Shown here piece after piece: positions 1 to 5,389 of a stretch of 5,389 bases of DNA. The translations under genes were made by a program, and so were the position numbers. The stretch is from Elusimicrobiota bacterium (GTDB lineage Bacteria > Elusimicrobiota > Elusimicrobia > FEN-1173), in contig JACQPF010000178.1 of NCBI GenBank assembly GCA_016207625.1, forward strand, positions 1-5,389. The letters are read 5' to 3'. The notes beneath the pieces are model-generated. The model searched no databases, was not told the origin of the DNA, and was given only the letters and a program-made list of their open reading frames with translations. Position 1 is the first letter of the stretch, and every line of letters begins with the position of its first letter.

Positions 1-1834
1 CGTGGAAGGGCACGTCCACATCGTGGGCGGAGGCGAACAGGAGCTGGAGGTTCTCCGGGATCTCCGGAATGCCGCGGACGGATTTGTGGTTCGCGTCCAC
101 CTTCTTCCAGAGGTCCTCTTCCTTCAAGCCGAAGTAATTGTTCCGCCGGGCCACCTCGCGGAAGAGCGGGTTAACCTCGTAGAACACGTCCTTCTCGTCC
201 GGCTTCTGGCCTTTCTTCATGGCGTCCAGCGCCTTGGCGTTGTAGCGCACGTAGGTGATGGCGAAGAACGGCTCGATCCCCGCGCCCTGCAAACCCGCCG
301 CCAGGCCGATGGTGCCCGTGGGGGCGATGGTCGTGCGGGCGCAGTGCCTGGGGAAACGCTCTTGTCCGCGGAAGTAGGAGCCTTTCGGATCGAAGATGCT
401 GTTCTTCCAATTGGGGAACGCTCCGCGCTCTTGCGCAAGGGCTTCGGAAGCCTCCAGAGCCTTGGTGTTGACGAAACGCATCACTTCCAGGGCCTTGTGG
501 AGGGCGTCTTCGGAATCATAGGGGATGCCCATTTTGATCAAGGCTTCCGCCCAACCCATCACGCCCAGGCCGATGCGACGGTTGCCCTTGGACAACTGCT
601 CGATTTCCGGCAGGGGGTAGTTGTTCACGTCGATCACGTCGTCCAGGAAGCGGATGGCGAGATGCACGATCTCTCCCAGCCGCACCCAATCCATCTCCCC
701 GTGGGCGACGTCGCCCTTCACGAAGTTGGCCAGGTTGATGGACCCCAGGTTGCAAGGCTCGTTCGGCAAGAGCGGCTGCTCGCCGCAGGGGTTGGTGCTT
801 TCGATCTGCCCCAGGCTCGGCGTCGGGTTGGAGTTGGAATTGTTGATGCGGTCGATCACGATGATGCCGGGATCCCCCGACTTCCAGGCGAATTCCGCCA
901 TCATATCGAAGATCTTCGCCGCGTTGACCTTCTTGCCGATGGGCTTCATGGTGCGGGGGTTCAAGAGGTCGTAGTCCTCCCCCTTTTCCACGGCCTGCAT
1001 GAACTTATCGTCGATGTTCACCGAGACGTTGAAGTTCTCCATCACGCCGGACTTCGACTTCATGGAGATGAACTCCTCGATCTCCGGATGCCAATAGGGC
1101 AGGATGCCCATGTTGGCGCCGCGGCGTGTGCCGCCCTGCTTGACCACGTCGGTCATCTTGTCGAAGATCTGCATGAAGCTGATGGCGCCGGAGGCCACGC
1201 CGCGGGTGGTCTTCACTTCATCCCCCGCCGGGCGCAGCCTTTGGAACGAGAAGCCCGTGCCTCCACCGGACTTATGGATGAGCGCCTGGGCCTTCAAGGC
1301 GTTGGCGATCCCTTCCATGGAGTCTTCCACCGGCAGCACGTAGCAGGCGGACAATTGCTGAAGGTCCCGGCCGGCGTTCATCAACGTGGGCGAGTTGGGC
1401 AGGAAGTCGAAGCGGGCCAGCATATTATAGAAGCGGTCGGCCCACTCATCCACCAGCTTTTTCGCCTCCGGCGCTACCTGATGAACGGTGCGGAGGTTGT
1501 ACAAATATTTGACGAAGTTTTTGTCGCGCTCGATCGAAGTGAGGATTCCCTGATGCAGGAGTCGCAAGGTCGTCGCTTGGCCGTCCCTCGTGGGCGCTTC
1601 CGAGAGCCGGACGTGCACTCCCTCCCACAGGTTCCATTGTTCCGCCTGGGGAGAGTAGAGGAGTTCCGACAAGGCCACGTTCCGGGCCACACGGTCCAGC
1701 CACACTTCCGCCGACGGATCGTCGCGCAGGTACTTGTCGTGGATCACTTTCTTTTGGTTCTCCGTGAGACGGATCGGCACCCGGGTGGAAGCGGCCGACG
1801 GTGCGGGAGGGAGCTGCGTTTGGATTGGGTTCAT
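1..1834 (-). CDS. nrdJ: Adenosylcobalamin-dependent (class II) ribonucleotide reductase, 3' end beyond window
   Basis: Reduces ribonucleotides to deoxyribonucleotides for DNA synthesis in the cytoplasm, using a cobalamin-generated thiyl radical. The visible part is 611 codons, starting at an ATG at 1834 and running off the window at base 1. Seen in the translation: PNSPTLMNAGR (146-156), first redox cysteine C164 in LSACYVLPV, a glycine-rich KSGGGTGF (188-195), TRRGANMGIL (236-245), NPCGEQPL (348-355) and PTGTIG (505-510). By analogy with Thermotoga NrdJ, C350 is the radical cysteine, N348 and E352 are catalytic, and C361, 11 residues later, is the second redox cysteine. The CxxC tail of the family would lie outside. 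No ATP-cone is evident at the N-terminus. An AGGGG Shine-Dalgarno (1848-1844) sits 9 nt before the ATG. It follows nrdR by 57 bp with no separate promoter or NrdR box seen, so co-transcription is likely. The class II assignment rests on overall motif likeness. Confidence 0.95.
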   Translation of the reverse strand, partial: MNPIQTQLPPAPSAASTRVPIRLTENQKKVIHDKYLRDDPSAEVWLDRVARNVALSELLYSPQAEQWNLWEGVHVRLSEAPTRDGQATTLRLLHQGILTSIERDKNFVKYLYNLRTVHQVAPEAKKLVDEWADRFYNMLARFDFLPNSPTLMNAGRDLQQLSACYVLPVEDSMEGIANALKAQALIHKSGGGTGFSFQRLRPAGDEVKTTRGVASGAISFMQIFDKMTDVVKQGGTRRGANMGILPYWHPEIEEFISMKSKSGVMENFNVSVNIDDKFMQAVEKGEDYDLLNPRTMKPIGKKVNAAKIFDMMAEFAWKSGDPGIIVIDRINNSNSNPTPSLGQIESTNPCGEQPLLPNEPCNLGSINLANFVKGDVAHGEMDWVRLGEIVHLAIRFLDDVIDVNNYPLPEIEQLSKGNRRIGLGVMGWAEALIKMGIPYDSEDALHKALEVMRFVNTKALEASEALAQERGAFPNWKNSIFDPKGSYFRGQERFPRHCARTTIAPTGTIGLAAGLQGAGIEPFFAITYVRYNAKALDAMKKGQKPDEKDVFYEVNPLFREVARRNNYFGLKEEDLWKKVDANHKSVRGIPEIPENLQLLFASAHDVDVPFH

Positions 1835-1891
1835 ACCTTGTTTCCCCTTTTTGAAGTTGTTCTCATTAAAACCTTAACACGATGAAATCTG

Positions 1892-2419
1892 TCATCCCCC
1901 GACCTGTTGATGATGCAAGACGTGGTGGACGTTCTTCTCGTCTGTCCGGGTCCGGGCCTGTTCGCGCTGGTGGATCCGCTTCAGCTTCTTGAGTTCCCGC
2001 AGGAAGGCGTCCAGGTCGGCGAACTTCTTGTAGACGGACGCGAAACGCACGTAGGCCACGGGGTCCAGGAGGTACAGCTTCTTGAGGATGCGCTCCCCGA
2101 TTTCACGGCTGGGGACTTCCAGCACGTAATCCTGGAGCTCATACTCGATTTCGGACACGAGCTTTTCGATGGTGTCGGGAGAGATGGGACGGCGGATGCA
2201 GGCCCGGCGAATCCCTTCCCGGATCTTGGTCCGGTTGAAGGGTTCCCGGCGGTTGTCGCTTTTGATGACCATGAGAGGGGTGGCTTCCACGCGCTCATAA
2301 GTCGTGAAGCGCTTCCCGCAATTGACGCACAACCGGCGACGGCGAATGACCGTTGCCGACTCAAGCGGTCTTGAGTCAATCACACGGTCTTCGGGATGGT
2401 CACAGGAAGGGCATCTCAT
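1892..2419 (-). CDS. nrdR: Transcriptional repressor NrdR
   Basis: NrdR is a zinc- and nucleotide-binding repressor of ribonucleotide reductase genes; its ATP-cone senses ATP/dATP. The protein is 175 residues. A zinc ribbon at 1-43 has C3, C6, C31 and C34, with the arginine run RRRR (26-29) just before the second pair, typical of the DNA-binding part. An ATP-cone domain follows at about 49-139, with KSDNRREPFNRTKI (53-66) near its start and DPVAYVRFASVYKKF (119-133) near its end. A charged tail ending in a His-rich stretch (162-175) is slightly longer than in many family members. The start is fixed by the family's usual MxCPxC N-terminus and by an AGGA site 8 nt upstream. An open frame continues 43 codons further up, but that would begin inside the promoter. 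The gene leads the nrdR-nrdJ pair and has a NrdR box in its own promoter, implying autoregulation. Confidence 0.97.
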   Translation of the reverse strand: MRCPSCDHPEDRVIDSRPLESATVIRRRRLCVNCGKRFTTYERVEATPLMVIKSDNRREPFNRTKIREGIRRACIRRPISPDTIEKLVSEIEYELQDYVLEVPSREIGERILKKLYLLDPVAYVRFASVYKKFADLDAFLRELKKLKRIHQREQARTRTDEKNVHHVLHHQQVGG

Positions 2420-2427
2420 CGGTCTTT

Positions 2428-2431
2428 TCCT
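2428..2431 (-). promoter_or_regulatory. Ribosome binding site that fixes the nrdR start
   Basis: AGGA lies 8 nt before the ATG at 2419. The in-frame ATG codons upstream (at 2506 and 2500) have no comparable site, and the frame's first ATG (2548) overlaps the -35 box, so the 2419 start is the supported one. Confidence 0.75.
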
Positions 2432-2460
2432 ACCATAGATTGTGGTTTCCCCTCTATCTC

Positions 2461-2512
2461 TCCACAACAGGTTGATGTTTCCCCTTAGAGGCAGGCACAT
2501 CAACATCGTGGA
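2461..2512 (-). promoter_or_regulatory. Hairpin in the nrdR 5' leader
   Basis: The transcript start is followed at once by an inverted repeat: TCCAC (2512-2508) pairs with GTGGA (2465-2461), and GTTGATGT (2504-2497) pairs with ACATCAAC (2478-2471), leaving a small internal loop and an 18-nt terminal loop. No U-run follows, so it is not an intrinsic terminator. It could stabilise the mRNA, take part in attenuation or be a protein-binding palindrome in DNA. A competing pairing exists further down the leader (see findings). Confidence 0.55.
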
Positions 2513-2513
2513 C
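2499..2513 (-). promoter_or_regulatory. Possible degenerate second NrdR box
   Basis: NrdR boxes usually come in pairs about three helical turns apart. Exactly 30 bp from the clear box lies GTCCACGATGTTGAT, which shares the ATGTTG core and 7 of 15 positions. It would cover the predicted transcription start. The match is weak, and the same bases also take part in a leader hairpin, which is another explanation for their sequence. Confidence 0.3.
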
Positions 2514-2519
2514 AATTGC

Positions 2520-2548
2520 ATTCTACACCACAACATATAGTGTGTCAA
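2520..2548 (-). promoter_or_regulatory. Sigma-70-type promoter of nrdR-nrdJ
   Basis: Read on the minus strand, a perfect -35 hexamer TTGACA (2548-2543) is separated by exactly 17 bp from TAGAAT (2525-2520), one base off the TATAAT consensus. The predicted start of transcription is near 2513, giving a leader of about 94 nt before the nrdR ATG. AT-rich sequence directly upstream of the -35 could act as an UP element. This is among the strongest-looking promoters one could expect by eye, which fits a gene pair held down by a repressor. Confidence 0.85.
2529..2543 (-). promoter_or_regulatory. NrdR box inside the nrdR promoter spacer
   Basis: The minus-strand sequence ACACTATATGTTGTG closely matches the known NrdR box pattern (ACAC, an AT-rich core, then TTGTG or TAGTG). 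It overlaps the last base of the -35 and fills most of the spacer up to three bases before the -10, so bound NrdR would block RNA polymerase. The gene immediately downstream is nrdR itself, followed by nrdJ. Confidence 0.85.
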
Positions 2549-2560
2549 GAAAATTTTCTT
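2547..2560 (-). promoter_or_regulatory. AT-rich palindrome abutting the -35 box, UP-element-like
   Basis: AAGAAAATTTTCTT is a perfect 14-bp palindrome whose edge overlaps the -35 hexamer by two bases. A-tract and T-tract sequence just upstream of -35 is the usual place and composition of an UP element. It could instead be an operator for an unidentified dimeric regulator. Confidence 0.45.
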
Positions 2561-2579
2561 CGACGGAAAAAGGAGGGTT

Positions 2580-2593
2580 TTAAAGCGCTTTAA
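2580..2593. promoter_or_regulatory. 14-bp perfect palindrome, operator-like
   Basis: TTAAAGCGCTTTAA is a perfect palindrome with a central CG, located about 30 bp upstream of the nrdR -35 box. Its AAAGCGCTTT centre resembles operators of LacI-family regulators, such as CcpA cre sites. No such regulator is encoded in the window, so the binding protein is unknown. Confidence 0.35.
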
Positions 2594-2630
2594 TCAAGTT
2601 TCCGTGCAGCGTAATTCACCCGCATTTGGG

Positions 2631-2740
2631 CTTTGGGCTGGTGGCATCCCGTCCAGGGACGCTCACCAGCAGTTCGCTCGACGAAGAGGCCCTCCCCCGG
2701 TCCTCTTCGACGCCCTGGCCGGGATGCCACCAGCCCAAAG
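2631..2740 (-). repeat. Hairpin-rich repeat, copy A
   Basis: A 110-bp imperfect palindrome. The outer arms 2631-2651 and 2720-2740 are complementary over 21 of 21 bases, followed after one mismatch by CCAGGG (2653-2658) with CCCTGG (2713-2718). Inside, CGAAGAGG (2682-2689) pairs with CCTCTTCG (2702-2709). Read on the minus strand it carries three blocks shared with copy B: GGGCGTCGAAG (2715-2705), CTTCGTCGAGCGA (2686-2674) and GAGCGTCCC (2664-2656). The middle 9 nt between the last two blocks can form a tiny hairpin, ACT-GCT-GGT. Open frames crossing it on several frames come from the symmetry and are not convincing genes. Its family is not recognised. Confidence 0.85.
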
Positions 2741-2741
2741 C

Positions 2742-2754
2742 CGGGATTTTCCCG
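2742..2754. repeat. Small palindrome at the centre of the repeat pair
   Basis: CGGGA (2742-2746) and TCCCG (2750-2754) flank a 3-nt loop. It lies just outside the starts of copies A and B, so each copy, read in its own direction, is preceded by the same mini-hairpin. It may be part of the repeat unit or the junction of a head-to-head pair. Confidence 0.5.
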
Positions 2755-2762
2755 AAAACATT

Positions 2763-2891
2763 GGGCGGACGGACGGGGGTGCTTTGTCCGGGGCGTCGAA
2801 GGGCCGATTTTTCAGCGAAAATCGGTCCTTCGTCGAGCGAGGAGCCTCCGGCGACGAGCGACCCAGACAGAGCACCCCCGTCCGGCCGCCC
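2763..2891 (+). repeat. Hairpin-rich repeat, copy B
   Basis: A 129-bp imperfect palindrome in opposite orientation to copy A. The outer arms 2763-2788 and 2866-2891 pair at 24 of 26 positions, with one of the other two a possible G-T pair. The inner arms 2797-2811 and 2818-2832 pair at 14 of 15 around a 6-nt loop, again with a possible G-T at the odd position. Shared blocks with copy A are GGGCGTCGAAG (2791-2801), CTTCGTCGAGCGA (2828-2840) and GAGCGACCC (2856-2864). Between the last two lies GGA-GCC-TCC plus six extra bases, where copy A has its 9-nt mini-hairpin. On the carB transcript it would form a stable fold 34 nt after the stop codon, but no U-run marks it as a standard terminator. Confidence 0.85.
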
Positions 2892-2924
2892 CAGCGGAGC
2901 GGGAAACATCGCTCGACAAACGAC

Positions 2925-5389
2925 TCAACTGGTCTTGTGCAGTTCCTGCAGGGAGTGGATTTGCCAGGGCCTCTGTCGGGACTCGTGGAGACCCTCGATC
3001 ACCGCCCGCGCGGCGGACAAAGTGGTCACGATGGGCACGTTGTAGAGGAGAGACGCGCGGCGGATGTGGAAACCGTCGGAACGGGCGCGCCGGCCGTCGG
3101 GCGTGTTGACGACCAGAGCCACCTGCTTGTTCTTGATCACGTCCAGCACGTTGGGGCGGCCTTCGGCGATCTTTCGCACCGCCTCTATGGCCAGCCCCTC
3201 GGACGACAGGTAACGCGACGTCCCCTCGGTGCCCATCAGGGAATAGCCCATGTCCAAGAACGCCCGGGCCACGGAGAGGGCTTGCGGGCGGTCGCGTTCC
3301 CTCAAGCTGAAGAGGATGGTGCCTTTCTTGGGAAGCGCCGAGCCGACGGCGGCCTGGGACTTCGCGAAGGCCAGGCCGTAGCCCGCGTCGATCCCCATCA
3401 CCTCGCCCGTCGAGCGCATTTCGGGGCCGAGCACGGCGTCCACCTCGGGGAAGCGCAGCCAGGGGAACACCACTTCCTTCACGGCATACCAGGGTTTCTG
3501 GTGCCGGATCATCTTCTCCCAAGGCTTCAGGCACTCACGAAGAGGGACTCCCACCGTCACCTTGGCCGCCACTTTGGCCAGCGGCACGCCCGTCGCTTTG
3601 GAGACGAAGGGGACCGTGCGGCTCGCCCGGGGGTTGGCTTCCAGCACATACACCACGCCGTCCCGGACCGCGTATTGGATGTTCAGCAACCCCTTCACGC
3701 GAAGGTTCCGGGCCAGCTGTTTCGTGTAGGCCTCCAGGTCCTCAAGCACCTTCGGTTCCAGGCTGAAGGGCGGGAGGACGCAAGCCGAGTCGCCGGAATG
3801 GATGCCGGCTTCCTCGATGTGCTCCATGATGCCGCCGATATAGATGTCCCGTCCGTCGGATATGGCGTCCACGTCCACCTCTTTGGCGTCCTCCAGGGAC
3901 CGGTCCAAAAGGATGGGCAGCCCCGCCCCGGACTCCAGCGCCCGGCGCATGTAGTCGGCCAGGTGCGCGTCGTCGTACACCACTTCCATGGCCCGGCCGC
4001 CCAAGACGTAAGAGGGGCGGACCATGACGGGGTATCCCAGTTTCGCGGCCACTTTTTCGGCTTCCTTGTACGTGCGCGCCACCCCGTGGGCGGGATGAGG
4101 GATTTTCAGTTTGTTCAGCAGGTCTCCGAAACGCTCCCGGTCCTCCGCCAAGTCGATGGAATCGGCCGAGGTCCCGAGGATCTTGACGCCCGCCGCCAGG
4201 AGCGGCTTGGCCAGGTTCAACGGCGTTTGCCCGCCGAACTGCACGATGCAGCCCATGGCTTTCACCCGGTTGACGACGTGGAGAACGTCCTCCAAAGTCA
4301 AGGGCTCGAAGAACAACTGGTCGGAGGTGTCGTAGTCGGTGGAGACCGTCTCCGGGTTGCAATTGACCATGACGGTCTCGAAGCCCGCCTCCGCCAGCGC
4401 CCAGGCGGCGTGCACGCAGCAATAGTCGAACTCGATCCCCTGGCCGATGCGGTTGGGGCCGCCGCCCAGCACCGCCACGCGCTTCTTTTTCCCGCGGGGG
4501 ATGGACTCGTCTTCCTCTTCATACGTGGAGTAGAAATAGGGGGTATCGGCCGGGAACTCCGCGGCGCAGGTGTCCACCCTTTTATAGGTCGGGAGGAGTT
4601 TCGCGCGCTTCCTTCGCTTGCGCACCTCTTCCTCCGTGAACCCGGTGAGGAAGGCGATTTGTTTGTCGGAGAAGCCGTCCCGTTTCGCCCGGCGGAGCAG
4701 GTCATAACCGATTTTCTTGCCCGCATCGCGGATTTCCTTCTCCAGTTCGCAGATCATGAGGATTTGCGTGACGAACCATGGGTCGATGGAAGAGATGCGG
4801 CAGATCTCCTCCACCGGCATCCCGAGCCTGAGGGCATGCCGCAAATAAAAAAGCCGGTCGGAGTTGGGAACGCGCAGCTTCTCCTCGATCTCTTCGAAGA
4901 GAGTGGGGAGCTCGCCGGGGGATTTCCCGCCTTCCACCTCTTTCAAGGCCGCGTCCACCTGGGGCTCGATGTCTTTTCCGTCGGCGCCCAAACCGGCCCG
5001 CCCGATCTCCAGCCCCCGCAGGGCTTTCTGCAGCGATTCGCGGAACGTGCGGCCGATGGCCATCACCTCGCCCACGGACTTCATGCTGGTGTTGAGGGTT
5101 TGATCCGCCTCCGTGAATTTCTCGAAGGCAAAACGGGGGACCTTGGTCACCACGTAGTCGATCACCGGCTCAAAGCAAGCCGGCGTTTTCTTGGTGATGT
5201 CGTTGGGGATCTCATCCAGCCGGTAGCCCACGGCCAGGAGCGCGGACATCTTGGCGATGTGGAACCCCGTGGCCTTGGAGGCCAGCGCGGAGGAACGTGA
5301 CACGCGAGGGTTCATCTCGATGATCACGATCCTGCCCGTCTGGGGGTCCAGGGCGAACTGGACGTTGGAACCGCCCGTCTCCACGCCGA
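2925..5389 (-). CDS. carB: Carbamoyl-phosphate synthase large subunit, 5' end beyond window
   Basis: CarB makes carbamoyl phosphate from bicarbonate, ammonia (delivered by CarA from glutamine) and two ATP, for pyrimidine and arginine synthesis. About 820 codons are visible; by alignment from memory to E. coli CarB about 276 N-terminal residues are missing. Numbering from the Val codon at 5384: the end of the carboxyphosphate ATP-grasp domain with metal-binding IEMNPR (22-27); the oligomerisation region (about 130-285); the carbamoyl-phosphate ATP-grasp domain with GGGPNRIGQG (307-316), RPSYVLGGRAM (456-466) and LEANPRASRT (581-590); and the MGS-like allosteric domain (about 683-819). In that last domain T719, T722, K738 and N760 match the E. 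coli nucleotide-effector residues T974, T977, K993 and N1015, while the equivalent of T1017 is Pro762. It ends with TGA at 2927-2925, 34 bp before a large inverted repeat. The frame is intact throughout. carA would be expected nearby but is not visible. Confidence 0.98.
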   Translation of the reverse strand, partial: GVETGGSNVQFALDPQTGRIVIIEMNPRVSRSSALASKATGFHIAKMSALLAVGYRLDEIPNDITKKTPACFEPVIDYVVTKVPRFAFEKFTEADQTLNTSMKSVGEVMAIGRTFRESLQKALRGLEIGRAGLGADGKDIEPQVDAALKEVEGGKSPGELPTLFEEIEEKLRVPNSDRLFYLRHALRLGMPVEEICRISSIDPWFVTQILMICELEKEIRDAGKKIGYDLLRRAKRDGFSDKQIAFLTGFTEEEVRKRRKRAKLLPTYKRVDTCAAEFPADTPYFYSTYEEEDESIPRGKKKRVAVLGGGPNRIGQGIEFDYCCVHAAWALAEAGFETVMVNCNPETVSTDYDTSDQLFFEPLTLEDVLHVVNRVKAMGCIVQFGGQTPLNLAKPLLAAGVKILGTSADSIDLAEDRERFGDLLNKLKIPHPAHGVARTYKEAEKVAAKLGYPVMVRPSYVLGGRAMEVVYDDAHLADYMRRALESGAGLPILLDRSLEDAKEVDVDAISDGRDIYIGGIMEHIEEAGIHSGDSACVLPPFSLEPKVLEDLEAYTKQLARNLRVKGLLNIQYAVRDGVVYVLEANPRASRTVPFVSKATGVPLAKVAAKVTVGVPLRECLKPWEKMIRHQKPWYAVKEVVFPWLRFPEVDAVLGPEMRSTGEVMGIDAGYGLAFAKSQAAVGSALPKKGTILFSLRERDRPQALSVARAFLDMGYSLMGTEGTSRYLSSEGLAIEAVRKIAEGRPNVLDVIKNKQVALVVNTPDGRRARSDGFHIRRASLLYNVPIVTTLSAARAVIEGLHESRQRPWQIHSLQELHKTS

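Noticed and set aside
2..1885. 627-codon open frame on the plus strand opposite nrdJ
   Set aside because: It is codon-aligned antisense to nrdJ; in GC-rich genes that avoid TTA, CTA and TCA codons the complementary frame stays open. The translation is low in complexity and shows no family motif, while the minus strand has all NrdJ motifs.
1835..1891. Separate promoter for nrdJ in the nrdR-nrdJ gap
   Set aside because: Only a weak TTTAAT-like hexamer is present, with no good -35 and no NrdR box; the gap is 57 bp and fits co-transcription.
2430..2444. A further NrdR-box-like sequence CTACCATAGATTGTG
   Set aside because: It matches about 11 of 15 positions of an idealised box, but lies within the leader at the ribosome binding site, 99 bp centre to centre from the clear box, which is not a usual spacing. 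It is more likely part of the leader pairings.
2420..2513. Cobalamin riboswitch upstream of the B12-dependent reductase genes
   Set aside because: The leader is only about 95 nt, shorter than the usual class, and no B12-box sequence is recognisable.
2420..2548. 43-residue N-terminal extension of NrdR
   Set aside because: Its first ATG overlaps the -35 hexamer and lies upstream of the predicted transcript start; the zinc-ribbon family begins at the ATG at 2419, which has its own AGGA site.
2631..2891. Integron attC sites or CRISPR repeats
   Set aside because: There are no attC core sites of the RYYYAAC/GTTRRRY type at the ends, no integrase, and no regular short direct repeats with spacers. 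The two copies are inverted and long.
2616..2909. Short open frames on both strands across the repeat pair
   Set aside because: They overlap in several frames, have no clear ribosome binding sites, and follow from the stop-poor palindromes. The pattern of conservation between the copies is that of paired stems, not codons.
2604..5300. 898-codon open frame on the plus strand across the repeats and opposite carB
   Set aside because: Codon-aligned antisense of carB extended by chance through the palindromes; no recognisable domain, and the opposite strand is clearly CarB.

Overview
The window holds one strand's worth of ordinary genes and one unusual intergenic region. All three genes lie on the minus strand, so the biological order runs from right to left: carB (large subunit of carbamoyl-phosphate synthetase, 5' end outside the window), then about 500 bp without a gene, then nrdR (transcriptional repressor of ribonucleotide reductase genes), then nrdJ (adenosylcobalamin-dependent class II ribonucleotide reductase, 3' end outside the window). 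The sequence is GC-rich, with bacterial promoter and Shine-Dalgarno signals, and the genes are bacterial. I cannot name the phylum from these housekeeping genes. A class II reductase means dNTP synthesis here needs cobalamin but not oxygen, as in many anaerobic or facultative bacteria.

Region by region (plus-strand coordinates): 1-1834 nrdJ; 1835-1891 a short gap carrying only the nrdJ ribosome binding site; 1892-2419 nrdR; 2420-2600 the nrdR control region; 2601-2924 a repeat-rich spacer; 2925-5389 carB. The control region has a near-consensus sigma-70 promoter (TTGACA, 17 bp, TAGAAT) with an excellent NrdR box filling its spacer. It is followed by a roughly 95-nt leader that can form competing hairpins. 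nrdR and nrdJ are therefore probably one autoregulated transcript: the repressor senses ATP/dATP and shuts down both its own gene and the reductase. This nrdR-nrdJ arrangement is known from Streptomyces.

The most interesting part is the spacer between carB and the nrdR promoter. It contains two copies of a hairpin-rich repeat of about 110 and 129 bp, placed head to head around a small palindrome. The copies share identical inner blocks of 11 and 13 bases and a third 9-base block with one difference, yet their outer and inner stems have different sequences that remain base-paired within each copy. That pattern points to selection for a folded structure (mobile REP/BIME-like repeat or structured RNA) and not to a protein gene. 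I do not recognise the family.
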